A stretch of 64,000 nt of DNA from contig CM069454.1 of NCBI GenBank assembly GCA_035610835.1, positions 68,582,291 through 68,646,290 of the forward strand, read 5' to 3'. The translations under genes were made by a program, and so were the position numbers. The notes below the pieces were generated by a model, which worked only from the letters and a program-made list of their open reading frames with translations, was not told the origin of the DNA and did not search any database. Of this stretch, positions 59,401 to 64,000 are shown piece after piece. How positions within the stretch are numbered: position 1 is the stretch's first letter; each line of letters starts with the position of its first letter. Source of the DNA: Ophiura sarsii (taxonomy: Eukaryota; Echinodermata; Ophiuroidea; Amphilepidida; Ophiuridae).

Positions 59401-62400
59401 ATAAATTCAAATACCTAAAATAAATAATGAAACGTGAAGTATTATATATTTCAGGCTTGTAAAAAAGCACGTACGTTTTATCATAACTTTCAAAACCGCG
59501 CCATATTTTCCGTGTAAACTTTAATTCGGTCTAATACCTAAAGCAGACGACACAAACAGCGCCACCAACATTGGGACACTCACCAGTGACGTCACTAGTT
59601 AAACAAAAGTAACTTCATATCGGCAAGTTGAGTGGCATACCCCTGATACTATGAGGCCACCGAAGAGCCGCCGATCCATTACCGGTGCTCTACCGACACT
59701 TAACGAAGCCATACCGGAGTACTCCCGTTGTACTGCCGTTGAAGTCCCGTTGCTCGCTTCGACGGCAGCGCAACGGCAGACATTTTTGAGCATGCCGTTG
59801 CTAATTCTACCGTCGCCTGCCGTTGCTAATTTTTCGCCGATGTCCTGACGATGCCCTGACGATGTCCTGACGATGTCCTGACGATGTCCTGACGATGTCC
59901 TGACGATGTCCTGACGATGTCCTGACGATGTCCTGACGATGTCCTGACGATGTCCTGACGATGTCCTGACGATGTCCTGACGATGTACTACCGTTCTTAC
60001 CGATGTGATATCGATACCGTTGCGCTACCGAAAATCGCCCAATTTGTGCTACGGTATAGCATAGCGAGCCAAATCGGCTAGGTGTGACAACACTTTAAGG
60101 GCTGAGCATACTTCACAACTCTCCAACTCTTCCATGCTCTCACACATGCGTATTTGTGTTCAGATTATGATACGCTGGTTCCCCGTGATTGTTACGCCAT
60201 AGAAATACTAGGTTGGAGCCAATATGACACACGTAGCGGTGGCAATCTATACCGCTCAGCGGTCGAGCGTTGTGCTGAGCCCTGTAGGCGTAACTGCGAA
60301 ATCATATACGCTGTGCTTTAGAGTAAAGTTAATTAAATACTCGTGAAGTTGAATTGAGGCCACAATAAGTGAGTCCTTGTCCGTATGATCATATAGATCC
60401 ATGGTATGATACACTAAAGCCAAACTTCTTTTATTAATATTAGACCGCCAATACTCTGGACCTGTTTTCTTTTCCTTTTTTATTTCTATTGGTATTGACG
60501 TACTGGATCTTTTCCTAGTTATTTTTGAGCGATTTGTTAACAACTGGAGGCGATAACAGGAAGGTTTATATAGGACTTACGGATGGAGAAGATTTGAGCA
60601 CTGAAAACAATTTCGTCTGGGTGACTGAGCCCAATACCTCGATATCAGTAAAAGCACAAGGGCAGGATGGAGCTTACACGTATGTACCGGGCTATCCCAT
60701 TCCAAATAGGGTTATCTGCATAGGTGGCTCCATTTGAAATGTACACTCCCTGTGTCATGTGTGATGTACACTCCCTGTCATGTGTGATGTACACTCCCTG
60801 TGTCATGTGTGATGTACACTCCCTGTGTCATGTGTGATGTACACTCCCTGTGTCATGTGTGATGTTCACTCCCTGTGTCATGTGTGATGTACACTCCCTG
60901 TGTCATGTGTGATGTACACTCCCTGTGTCATGTGTGATGTACACTCCCTGTGTCATGTGTGATGTACACTCCCTGTGTCATGTGTTATGTACACTCCCTG
61001 TGTCATGTGTGATGTACACTCCCTGTGTCATGTGTGATGTACACTCCCTGTGTCATGTGTCATGTGTGATGTTCCCTGTGTCATGTGTGATGTACACTCC
61101 CTGTGTCATGTGTGATGTACACTCCCTGTGTCATGTGTCATGTGTGATGTTCCCTGTGTCATGTGTGATGTACACTCCCTGTGTCATGTGTGATGTACAC
61201 TCCCTGTGTCATGTGTGATGTACACTCCTTGTGTCATGTGTCATGTACACTCCCTGTGTCATGTGTGTGGGTGATTAAGTTATATCTTCCATAGGTGGTG
61301 TATGGATTTCAAATGGAATACCCACTGAAATTTATTTTCATCAATGTTAGTATGATGTGAAACTTTCTACATCGAAATAATCAGAAAAGAAACTAAAATT
61401 TGGGTACAACGCTTGCTTTAAGGTCTATTACCCACATAATATTTTCAGTCTATTTTGTATGGTATATTTTTATATCAACATTTTTGAACGTTTTTATGAA
61501 ATTAGAGATCATTGCGCAAACTGTTCAGTTTCAGGGGCTTTTCATTGATGCGTAACACAATAATAATACACTAGTATCGCGAAATATCTAGAAATTGGGG
61601 ATTCAAAATCCAAACTTTTTTGAGGAGTATTAAATATTGCAACACCAGAAGATGCTATTCTTTGCTTGTATTTTGCCGCCAGAAACTGGCGACCATCGCA
61701 ACCAGATGATGATGATGATGATGAAGATTGTGTGGCGTTAGGTTTATATCAAAACGATCCGCCATTGTACAGATGGGACGATGTACCATGTGAAGATCAA
61801 TTACTGTACTTGTGTCAAAAAGGTATTAGGTTAAAGGCATATTATGGGATGTTTTACATGGAACGCCCACTATCTTTGATTTTGTTCTCTAAATATTTCT
61901 TTTCCCCCTTGTTTTTGAGGGGTGGGGAGGGGTTAAATTGCATTTAAAACATGGTTTGACACTGTGTTAACTTCGTTTACAGTGTTTCCGACTACGGTCA
62001 CCCCTGTACATTAGTGAACATAACAAACATAAGTAGACGGGCCTATGTACGGAATACTCTGTGATGAAAATCAAGAAGAAAAAAGTTAATAAATTCCCAA
62101 TGGAAGCAGATTTCCTTTTAGTAAAGTTCTGTGATGTTTTTTATGCAAAATACGGTGACGATAGATTTATAAGTCCAGTGACGTATTCAGGCCTGTAAGA
62201 AGGGGGGGACGATGTTGGCGATCGCCCCCCCCCCCCCCCTTTGAAAATCTTCCCCGGAAAATGTGTACACAGATGAAAAAATTTCCCAAAATGCAATATT
62301 CTTTGCTACAAGCTTGTTTAGAGCCAAAATGTACCTCGATCGTGCAAAAAATAGGTGCAAATTCGAAAATTTTCGCGCATATTTGACTCACATTTTGTTT

Positions 62401-63912
62401 GTTGTTGAAAACGCCCCCTCTTTGAAAGAAAGTGTCTTACGGCCCTGGTCTTTCCTGATAAATCAAACTTCATAACAGAACAAAAAGTGTTAACATTTGC
62501 AAGAGATCCCATAGGCCCTAATTTGCTTTAATTTACCAGTTCGGAATTAAACAGATGTAGCGCATCCCAAACGACTTGGTTTGGCAATGTTAATCATGAA
62601 TAATTCGACTTTATTTCTCGACTATGCGAGTCGGCAATTGACTAACATTTGAGAACTAAACGAAAGCTTAAAGCTCGCATTACCAATATGTTCCTTGAGT
62701 GGGAACACTTTCATCCTTATTTTATCCACGTTAATAATGAATATGGTAGAAATCTTAATTTATTACGTTTGTGCTATGGTATATTATAAGAGGTGCGTAT
62801 TTAATCAAAATTGTCATGTTATCTTTTACTTTAAAATAATATAAAGACTCGGCCTTTTCACATTACGAAGTAGGTTAAGTGAACCTGACCAATAGCTGGT
62901 CTGAGTTACAACAAGCTTATGTTTAGCATATATGCTAGCCCATTTATATCAACTGGTAACCATTAGAGATACGCCCTTGTGGCAATATTAAAGCCCTCGA
63001 TTTTACTACTTTTTTTCAGAACATATTGATTGCCATATGTACGGAAGCACTTGCTTCTTTGAAGGAACAGAGCTTGCGGACTGGAATAATGCACGGGCAG
63101 ACTGCTTGAATAGAGGGGGCGATCTAGCAAGAGTTACGACGCCAGAAGTACAGGTGGGTTAACTTCAATTTTAAAAGTTTGGCTATGAAATAGTGGTATT
63201 GAACACATGGCCATAATTGTCCACACAGGAGTGTGAATTGTGTCACCCTCACCCATACAGGTAACCCTAATGCAGACTCCCTATGTCTCCCATATAGCAG
63301 TGTATTGATATCATATTATAATTACTCGATTGTTGGTTTCATTCATAGCGACCTCAAATCAGGCAACTTCTTAGTTGAAATGGCCTTAATTTGATCTCCT
63401 CTATTCTGTATCTGTACTACGTGATGCATAGTATTTCTGCTGCGCCAATGCCGACATTGGGCTATTCCATTTGAATTACATACACCCCTCCTCCTCCCCC
63501 ACCCTATGGAAGACATTATCTTAATTTCCCCACAGGTAGTAACCTACTGCATGGTTGACTCCTTTTAAAATCTACTCCCTGTGTGGAATAAAGGTCATGT
63601 ATTCCAATGTAATTTCAAATGGAATAACCGATTATTCTTTGGTCGCGTGAGTTCAAACGCCCTCGCATTTGGATTACAAGTTTGTCGTTATGATACGTTC
63701 ACTAGATGACCTTGTCAATGATATGGATATGCTGATTTCTTGCAGATATTCTTGAATTATTGGCTTACCACTGTAGGTGACCATATTCCAGTAAGCAGAT
63801 ACATAGGACTTACGGATGGCAACGGTGTGACCAGTGAAAATAATTTTGTTTGGATTTCAGATCCATATACTCGTATATCAGTTGGACAGAATACGCATGA
63901 CGGGGCTTACAC
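38365..63912 (+). CDS. Modular SRCR/C-type-lectin receptor gene, 14 exons, 3' incomplete
   Basis: Joined exons: 38365-38455, 38994-39314, 42694-43047, 44280-44594, 45083-45403, 48828-49151, 49727-49860, 52017-52174, 57616-57746, 58854-58987, 60519-60679, 61683-61822, 63020-63153, 63746-63912. The reading phase is continuous over all junctions, giving 2885 nt. Order: signal peptide, five SRCR domains, CTLD1, CTLD2, CTLD3 (third exon beyond the window). All introns are GT-AG except intron 3, which appears to be GC-AG. SRCR domains usually bind proteins or microbial ligands and CTLDs often bind sugars, so a secreted or membrane pattern-recognition or adhesion receptor is the natural inference. 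Whether it ends in a membrane segment cannot be seen. Single-gene status is inferred from phase and shared spacing; transcript evidence would settle it. Confidence 0.85.
38994..39314 (+). CDS. Exon 2: SRCR domain 1 (lacks two cysteines)
   Basis: A 321-nt phase 1-1 exon. It reads SEIGVRLVGGSSNREGTVEV, then WGTILDYDWD, AQVVCRQLGFPD, DHVECYGSE, IASCEYHE and AGVICLPG. The SRCR core (VRLVGG, VVCRQLGF, VxCxGSE, AGVIC) is clear. Cysteines normally at WGTxC and at the HxC position before xxAGVxC are Leu and absent here. In the family these two pair with each other, so one disulfide is lost as a unit while the other four cysteines remain. Acceptor TTTGTTAG and donor GTAAGC are good. The domain may be less stable or have evolved a different surface. 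Confidence 0.88.
39467..39744 (+). mobile_element. hAT-like MITE family CAGACGACG, copy B
   Basis: Ends CAGACGACGCTGG and CCACCGTCGTCTG, perfect 8-bp duplication GCTCCCAA (39459-39466, 39745-39752). It is nearly identical to copies A and D, suggesting recent activity. Confidence 0.9.
39756..40033 (-). mobile_element. Diverged CAGACGACG MITE, copy C, inverted next to copy B
   Basis: Begins CAGACGACGGTGG and ends GTGTCGTCTG. It shares CCAATCCAAAACCGTT and TTGTAAATGCTATTTTTT with the other copies but is much more diverged. The flanks CCCAATCA and CTAAATCA match at six of eight positions, an eroded target duplication. It is an older insertion than copy B. Confidence 0.72.
41074..41340. mobile_element. 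Harbinger-like MITE with TTA target site
   Basis: Ends GGCCCCACTGCAAAACTA and its inverse (TAGCTTTGCAGTGCGGCG), TTA on both sides (41071-41073, 41341-41343). Inverted similarity extends about 60 bp (TACGTATG, ACTTATACG). Confidence 0.75.
41440..42627 (+). mobile_element. Decayed CR1-like LINE, same family as 28.4 kb element
   Basis: Frames in turn encode VAVDFTKAFDRINHN, KLGPGIFTVTVNDAAET, KFVDDLTLAEIKT (catalytic box), NMKLLGLVIQNNLGWNIQVK, YQIERIQKR and LRRSNIFLQPF. Each matches the corresponding segment of the 28443-30229 element. Multiple frameshifts occur before 41902; from there 239 codons are open. It ends with an AATAAATAAATAAA tail. Endonuclease is absent. It lies sense-oriented in intron 2. 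Confidence 0.78.
42694..43047 (+). CDS. Exon 3: SRCR domain 2
   Basis: A 354-nt phase 1-1 exon, the longest SRCR exon here. Motifs: EIGIRLLGGSS, GRVEVFMMSEWGAICNNGWD, ALVVCRQLGF, GPIWMDDVMCNGSEGNITSC, NSSCGHFHVAAAIC. Six cysteines are in group A positions. Extra length lies between the second and third cysteines and near HSTNSSC. The acceptor is ACATGGCAG with a weak pyrimidine tract. The donor in the expected phase is AAAG|GCATGT, a GC rather than GT site; the alternative of reading on hits a stop after 16 codons (43094) and would end the protein. Confidence 0.87.
43048..43053 (+). promoter_or_regulatory. Predicted GC-type splice donor of intron 3
   Basis: The exon boundary required by phase 1 is AAAG|GCATGT. 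All other exons of the gene end with GT at the homologous place after a codon-1 G. GC-AG introns are a known minor class. This is a prediction from phase and alignment only. Confidence 0.6.
43101..43458. mobile_element. TTAA-flanked MITE (AGGTAGATG ends), copy 2
   Basis: Begins AGGTAGATGACCCGATCACA and ends with the inverse, TTAA at 43097-43100 and 43459-43462. Its near identity to 8955-9299 shows one family. It lies about 50 bp after the predicted GC donor of intron 3. Confidence 0.9.
44040..44166. mobile_element. 127-bp Harbinger-like mini-palindrome with TAA target
   Basis: Left arm GGGAGCAAATCAAAACTCGA followed by GGCAACCGGCGGTTCCG is mirrored at the right (CGGAACCGGCGGTTGCC, ending GATCCC). 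TAA flanks both ends (44037-44039, 44167-44169). It consists almost entirely of its two arms. Confidence 0.82.
44280..44594 (+). CDS. Exon 4: SRCR domain 3
   Basis: A 315-nt phase 1-1 exon: VRLVGGSSANQGRVEVYSNS, QWYIICDDDWD, AQVICRQLGFPES, LLDEVNCDGTENHITDC, HDCGPEEYVGVICAPG. All six group A cysteines are present. GT usually following W in QWGT is replaced by YI. Acceptor ATTTTTAG and donor GGTAAAAT. It starts 113 bp after a 127-bp MITE. Confidence 0.9.
44608..44955 (-). mobile_element. tRNA-derived SINE, full length
   Basis: On the minus strand the head reads TGGTCTAGTGGATAAGACGC (A box) and later GAGTTCGAGCCCCGCTT (B box). The body follows and ends with GCGCTATATAAGAACGG and an ATT microsatellite tail at 44608-44632. 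The GCGCTATATAA 3' motif is shared by several metazoan SINEs that rely on CR1/L2-type LINEs. It begins only about 13 bp after the exon 4 donor, in antisense orientation. Confidence 0.82.
45083..45403 (+). CDS. Exon 5: SRCR domain 4
   Basis: A 321-nt phase 1-1 exon: LEIGVRLVGGSINSGRVEV, NGQWGTICNSGWDDNDAQVV, CRQLGFPEG, HIWLNEVLCDGSEDRISNC, WGNHSCNQAHNAGVICQG. It is the most typical SRCR of the five, with six cysteines in group A positions. Acceptor AATGGTAG, donor GGTTAGTA. A duplicate of the exon 4/5 edge (ATCTGTGCCCCGGGTAAAAT) occurs in the upstream intron near 44997. Confidence 0.92.
45531..45808 (-). mobile_element. hAT-like MITE family CAGACGACG, copy D
   Basis: Ends CAGACGACGGTGG and CAGCGTCGTCTG, perfect 8-bp duplication ACAATATA (45523-45530, 45809-45816). 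Inverted orientation relative to copies A and B and almost identical in sequence to B. Confidence 0.9.
46190..46218 (+). repeat. 5' half of a tRNA-like SINE split by transposons
   Basis: TCCGTAGCTCATTCGATAAG with AGCGCTGTC is an A box and D arm. The matching 3' half with the B box (TGGCTGGTTCGAATCCGC) is at 48562-48605, after two DNA transposons. It is followed by T/A-rich tail-like sequence, which suits a SINE better than a tRNA gene. Confidence 0.65.
46219..47983. mobile_element. Long-TIR DNA transposon, TAATGGGGCC ends, 10-bp target duplication
   Basis: Left end TAATGGGGCCCTCACATGTA is inverted at the right end before CCCCATTA. The flanking direct repeat is GAGCGCTGTC (46209-46218, 47984-47993). 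Inverted similarity recurs further inside (GTCCGTTGAACACGTT-type, GGCGGCAAACGGTGAGAG against CTCTCATCGTTCGCCGCC). A second partial end sits at 46553-46590. A 9-10 bp duplication with long TIRs suggests a Mutator-like element, but no transposase is seen. The interior is GC-rich with CACCGGGTCCT-like words. Confidence 0.75.
47327..47597. mobile_element. Fold-back MITE ACTCTCTAAATGTAAAAG nested in the long-TIR element
   Basis: ACTCTCTAAATGTAAAAG near 47327 is mirrored by CTTTTACATTTAGAGAGT near 47580. Inside are repeated CACTCTTTTCAGAGTGATTT units. It belongs to the class of short-hairpin-rich MITEs seen at 6507-7346. Exact target duplication unclear. Confidence 0.7.
47999..48553 (+). mobile_element. 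hAT-like MITE family CAGGGTTGCA, copy 2
   Basis: Ends CAGGGTTGCACAAAG and CTTTGTGCAACCCTG, perfect 8-bp duplication GTCTATGA (47991-47998, 48554-48561). Same family as 14674-15263 in opposite orientation. ORFs inside are spurious. Confidence 0.92.
48562..48615 (+). repeat. 3' half of the split tRNA-like SINE
   Basis: GGTTGGCTGGTTCGAATCCG is a B box and T arm, followed by TTTTTTTTAAAATAAA. It completes the A-box half at 46190-46218 once both transposons are discounted. Confidence 0.6.
48828..49151 (+). CDS. Exon 6: SRCR domain 5
   Basis: A 324-nt phase 1-1 exon: IRLVGGSSADQGRVEMYFNG, QWGTVCDDHWYDENAKVVC, RQLGYDEG, FGEGSGQIWLDDVRCDGSE, IASCDHNEWGINDC, EDAGVICTKG. Six group A cysteines. Good acceptor (TTATTTTCAG) and donor (GGTAATG). 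It is the last SRCR before the lectin part. Confidence 0.92.
49152..49726 (+). other. Intron 6
   Basis: AT-rich, 575 bp. A small direct duplication AACAGTGTATTGATATGCTT occurs near 49301 and 49328. Nothing else recognised. Confidence 0.7.
49727..49860 (+). CDS. Exon 7: CTLD1, first part
   Basis: A 134-nt phase 1-0 exon reading DTECHWFGNTCYFQSVIPM, then TWENARSYCQDRGGDLVTIR. This is the N-terminal C-type lectin pattern of a long-form CTLD: an extra N-terminal cysteine pair (ECH, TCY), then W..A...C...GGDL. Length and phase are identical to exons 10 and 13, showing tandem duplication of the module. The donor is GTTTGTTATG, weaker than others; exon 10 has a similar GTTTGCC. Confidence 0.9.
49887..50160. 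mobile_element. Fold-back MITE, GGATCCGCCATTTGCGAGGA ends
   Basis: CGGATCCGCCATTTGCGAGG near 49899 is mirrored near 50128-50150. Outer text CGCTCTT and AAGAGCG also pair. The centre is a CT/poly-C stretch (49981-50047). It starts within 30 bp of the exon 7 donor. Confidence 0.72.
50377..50716. mobile_element. Fold-back MITE TTACGAAGCC with TCGCGA-type internal repeats
   Basis: Ends TTACGAAGCCTTATTGGTAT and the inverse. TAAT lies on both outer sides (50373-50376, 50717-50720). The interior repeats GTCGCGAGTCGAAATTTCGG-like units of roughly 17-26 bp in both orientations. Overlapping ORFs on both strands (100-150 aa) are shadows of the repeats. Confidence 0.75.
52017..52174 (+). CDS. Exon 8: CTLD1, middle part
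   Basis: A 158-nt phase 0-2 exon: TFLNNWLSAEGDESPVYIGL, TDNNGVDNENNFVWIADTN, then SIGSDAMGSF. YIGLTD corresponds to the WIGL core of CTLDs and FVW to the following strand. Good acceptor (TTATTACAG) and consensus donor GTAAGT. Confidence 0.88.
52385..54003 (-). mobile_element. CR1-like LINE, 5' truncated, nearly intact reverse transcriptase
   Basis: The minus-strand frame is open for 400 codons from 53985 to a TAG at 52783-52785. It then stays open in the same frame to a TAA at 52558, so 476 codons carry one premature stop. Motifs: YKKGTKSDPANYRPISIT, LLDFSKAFDKVSH, SGVPQGSVLGPALFLLYIND, LFVDDSIVYREI (catalytic box, FVDD), LMEFNIKKC, HDYLGVTIADDLRWNSH, VRPRLEYASEVWNPF, LEQVQRAAARFV; after the stop, YPRTIRIWNNLQ. 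No endonuclease. The 3' end carries an AAGCTTG-type tail (52384-52397). It is distinct from the two elements at 28.4 and 41.4 kb and looks younger. It lies antisense to the receptor gene. Confidence 0.9.
54004..57074 (+). repeat. 55/49-bp minisatellite array, about 3 kb
   Basis: The unit contains GGTAACTAGACCTTCTGCTT, ACACACCCATGTCACACC and TCATGTTGTATGTGTGA; the usual length is 55 bp. A 49-bp form lacks ATGTGT. Variants TCATG/GCATG and AGACC/AGTCC alternate. Between 54421 and about 54990 they form a regular 159-bp higher-order unit (49+55+55). One unit lies on the other side of the LINE. A 356-bp foreign block interrupts at 56409-56764. Non-coding; ORFs are repeat translation. Confidence 0.95.
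56409..56764. mobile_element. Probable hAT-like insertion within the minisatellite
   Basis: A non-repeat block begins CCAGGGATAGCACTGG and ends GCGACCCCTGG; CAGGGRT-GC can be read inward from both ends. CCCATGT-like text borders both sides but belongs to the repeat, so the target duplication cannot be scored. Interior words AGGGGTCC recur. Confidence 0.55.
57616..57746 (+). CDS. Exon 9: CTLD1, last part with EPN motif
   Basis: A 131-nt phase 2-1 exon: NWSFSEPNNNDPEGNCVAI, FFDQQFSGWHDVSC, SNKLRFACQR. EPN followed by GNCV and WHDVSC are the calcium/sugar-site motifs of CTLDs; EPN is associated with mannose-type sugars. The second motif is WHD instead of WND, keeping the aspartate. The cysteines (NC, SC, AC) complete the canonical pairs with YC in exon 7. 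Acceptor ATATTGCAG, donor GGTACGTG. Confidence 0.9.
57747..58853 (+). other. Intron 9
   Basis: Contains pieces of the ACACTCCCTGTG MITE family (57855-57960, also near 58395) and a palindrome at 58566-58722. Nothing else recognised. Confidence 0.7.
58566..58722. repeat. 157-bp palindrome in intron 9
   Basis: ATTTGGACTTGATCCTGCTA then CATGGTTTTACAGAT is mirrored at the right (ATCTGTAAAAACCATG then TAGCAGGATCAAGTCCAAAT). Inner CACTCGTCAGAA and TTCTGACGAGTG also pair. A smaller CCGTTACGG palindrome lies in the left arm. Confidence 0.85.
58854..58987 (+). CDS. Exon 10: CTLD2, first part
   Basis: A 134-nt phase 1-0 exon: DETECHLFGSTCYFQGNIP, LIWDDARHYCQQRDGDLVTI, KTPDEQ. Same length, phases and cysteine spacing as exon 7, with strong residue similarity (TECH-FG-TCYFQ). 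Acceptor ACATTCTGCAG, donor GTTTGCC. Confidence 0.92.
59110..60094. mobile_element. TTAA-flanked element, CACACCTAGCCGAT ends, with internal minisatellite
   Basis: Left AGGCGCAGTCACACCTAGCC then GATGTGGCTCG; right CGAGCCAAATCGGCTAGGTG then TGACAACACT. TTAA on both outer sides (59106-59109, 60095-60098). Words such as CCGTAGCAC also pair inward. No transposase; the superfamily is piggyBac or Kolobok by target site. Confidence 0.82.
59838..59988 (+). repeat. 11-bp minisatellite, about 13-14 units
   Basis: GATGTCCTGAC repeated with almost no variation, within the TTAA-flanked element. High uniformity suggests recent expansion. The inverse text (GTCAGGACATTGTCAG) occurs once in the left half of the element near 59323. 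Confidence 0.92.
60519..60679 (+). CDS. Exon 11: CTLD2, middle part
   Basis: A 161-nt phase 0-2 exon: LFLSDLLTTGGDNRKVYIGL, TDGEDLSTENNFVWVTEPNT, SISVKAQGQDGAYT. Homologous to exon 8 (YIGLTD, ENNFVW). The NNWL/NYWL tryptophan of the sister exons is Leu here. EPN at TEPNT lies in the FVW region, not at the sugar site. Acceptor TTTTCCTAG, donor GTATGT. Confidence 0.87.
60680..61682 (+). other. Intron 11 with MITE-derived minisatellite
   Basis: Starts with MITE sequence about 25-30 bp after the donor, then the 25-bp array, then the MITE right end to about 61327. From 61328 to 61682 nothing else is recognised. Confidence 0.75.
60738..61263 (+). repeat. 25-bp minisatellite inside a MITE
   Basis: Units ACACTCCCTGTGTCATGTGT then GATGT, about 20 in number, with a few deletion variants (GTTCCCTGTG). 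The flanks CTCCATTTGAAATG (left) and GATTTCAAATGGAATACCCA (right, ending near 61327) are the ends of a MITE family seen at 63459-63630, whose interior contains ACTCCCTGTG. The array thus probably expanded from one MITE copy. Confidence 0.9.
61683..61822 (+). CDS. Exon 12: CTLD2, last part with QPD motif
   Basis: A 140-nt phase 2-1 exon: NWRPSQPDDDDDDEDCVAL, YQNDPPLYRWDDVPC, EDQLLYLCQK. QPD at the EPN/QPD position is associated with galactose-type sugars. It is followed by a run of six Asp encoded by six GAT codons, then Glu-Asp-Cys. WDD replaces WND. Acceptor TTTTGCCGCCAG, donor GGTATTAG. Confidence 0.9.
61823..63019 (+). other. Intron 12
   Basis: A poly-C block (62224-62239) and a CCAGTGACGTATTCAGGCC end (62174) mark a partial repeat related to the CAGTGGCGTA family. 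No coding sequence recognised in 62510-63019. Confidence 0.65.
63020..63153 (+). CDS. Exon 13: CTLD3, first part
   Basis: A 134-nt phase 1-0 exon: EHIDCHMYGSTCFFEGTELA, DWNNARADCLNRGGDLARVT, TPEVQ. Third copy of the exon 7/10 type, with the same length and cysteine spacing. Acceptor TTTTTTTCAG, donor GTGGGT. Confidence 0.92.
63154..63745 (+). other. Intron 13
   Basis: A 592-bp intron holding a MITE (63459-63630) and a short piece of the same family (63222-63290). Confidence 0.7.
63459..63630. mobile_element. MITE with GGYTATTCCATTTGAA ends
   Basis: GGCTATTCCATTTGAATTAC at the left is mirrored by GTAATTTCAAATGGAATAAC at the right. The interior includes CTCCCTGTGTGGAA. Related pieces occur in introns 9 and 11. 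Target duplication not clear. Confidence 0.7.
63746..63912 (+). CDS. Exon 14: CTLD3, middle part
   Basis: A 167-nt phase 0-2 exon: IFLNYWLTTVGDHIPVSRYI, GLTDGNGVTSENNFVWISDP, RISVGQNTHDGAYT. Homologous to exons 8 and 11. Acceptor TTTCTTGCAG, donor GTAAGT. The sugar-motif exon of CTLD3 must lie beyond 64000. Confidence 0.9.
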
Positions 63913-64000
63913 GTAAGTGGATCATGATTTGGATGTACAATACTCTCGTACCAGTGGTATGAGGGCGCAATTTGAGATTTAGATTAATTCCTACTCCTGT

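Larger units (their letters stand above)
58988..60518 (+). other. Intron 10
   Basis: Mostly occupied by the TTAA-flanked element 59110-60094. The rest, including 60095-60518, has no recognisable coding sequence. Confidence 0.7.

Noticed and set aside
60925..61218. 97-aa repetitive ORF (SCVMYTPCVMCDVH units)
   Set aside because: It is a translation of the 25-bp minisatellite in intron 11.

Overview
The window is eukaryotic nuclear DNA from a marine invertebrate deuterostome, most likely an echinoderm. This rests on intron-rich AT-biased sequence, one multi-exon gene built of SRCR and C-type lectin-like domains (families greatly expanded in echinoderms), tRNA-derived SINEs, CR1- and L1-like LINEs, and very many miniature DNA transposons. 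Species cannot be read from the sequence.

Only one convincing host gene is present. It lies on the + strand from about 38.36 kb to beyond the right edge. Fourteen exons can be placed by splice sites, reading phase and homology: a signal-peptide exon, five single-exon SRCR domains (all phase 1-1), then C-type lectin-like domains (CTLDs) that each use three exons (phases 1-0, 0-2, 2-1). Two CTLDs are complete and a third is cut by the window end. The joined coding sequence in the window is 2885 nt, about 961 codons. The product should be a secreted or cell-surface modular receptor. CTLD1 carries an EPN-type sugar-binding motif and CTLD2 a QPD-type motif, so one chain may bind two sugar classes. 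SRCR domain 1 has lost both cysteines of one conserved disulfide.

The left 38 kb has no supported protein gene. It is a mosaic of nested transposable elements, and many can be delimited to the base by terminal inverted repeats plus target-site duplications (TSDs). They include a composite element at 2.76-7.70 kb containing an L1-like LINE, a palindrome and a MITE; TTAA-flanked MITEs; 8-bp-TSD hAT-like MITEs; TA-flanked mariner-like MITEs; 3-bp-TSD Harbinger-like MITEs; and a CR1-like LINE at 28.4-30.2 kb.

The same families fill the introns of the SRCR/CTLD gene. Intron 2 holds a decayed CR1-like LINE and hAT- and Harbinger-like MITEs. Intron 5 holds a tRNA-like sequence split by two DNA transposons. 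Intron 8 holds an almost intact CR1-like reverse transcriptase inserted in a 3-kb, 55-bp minisatellite. Intron 10 holds a TTAA element with an 11-bp minisatellite, and intron 11 a 25-bp minisatellite seeded inside a MITE. Poly-G tracts of up to 48 bases recur through the window.
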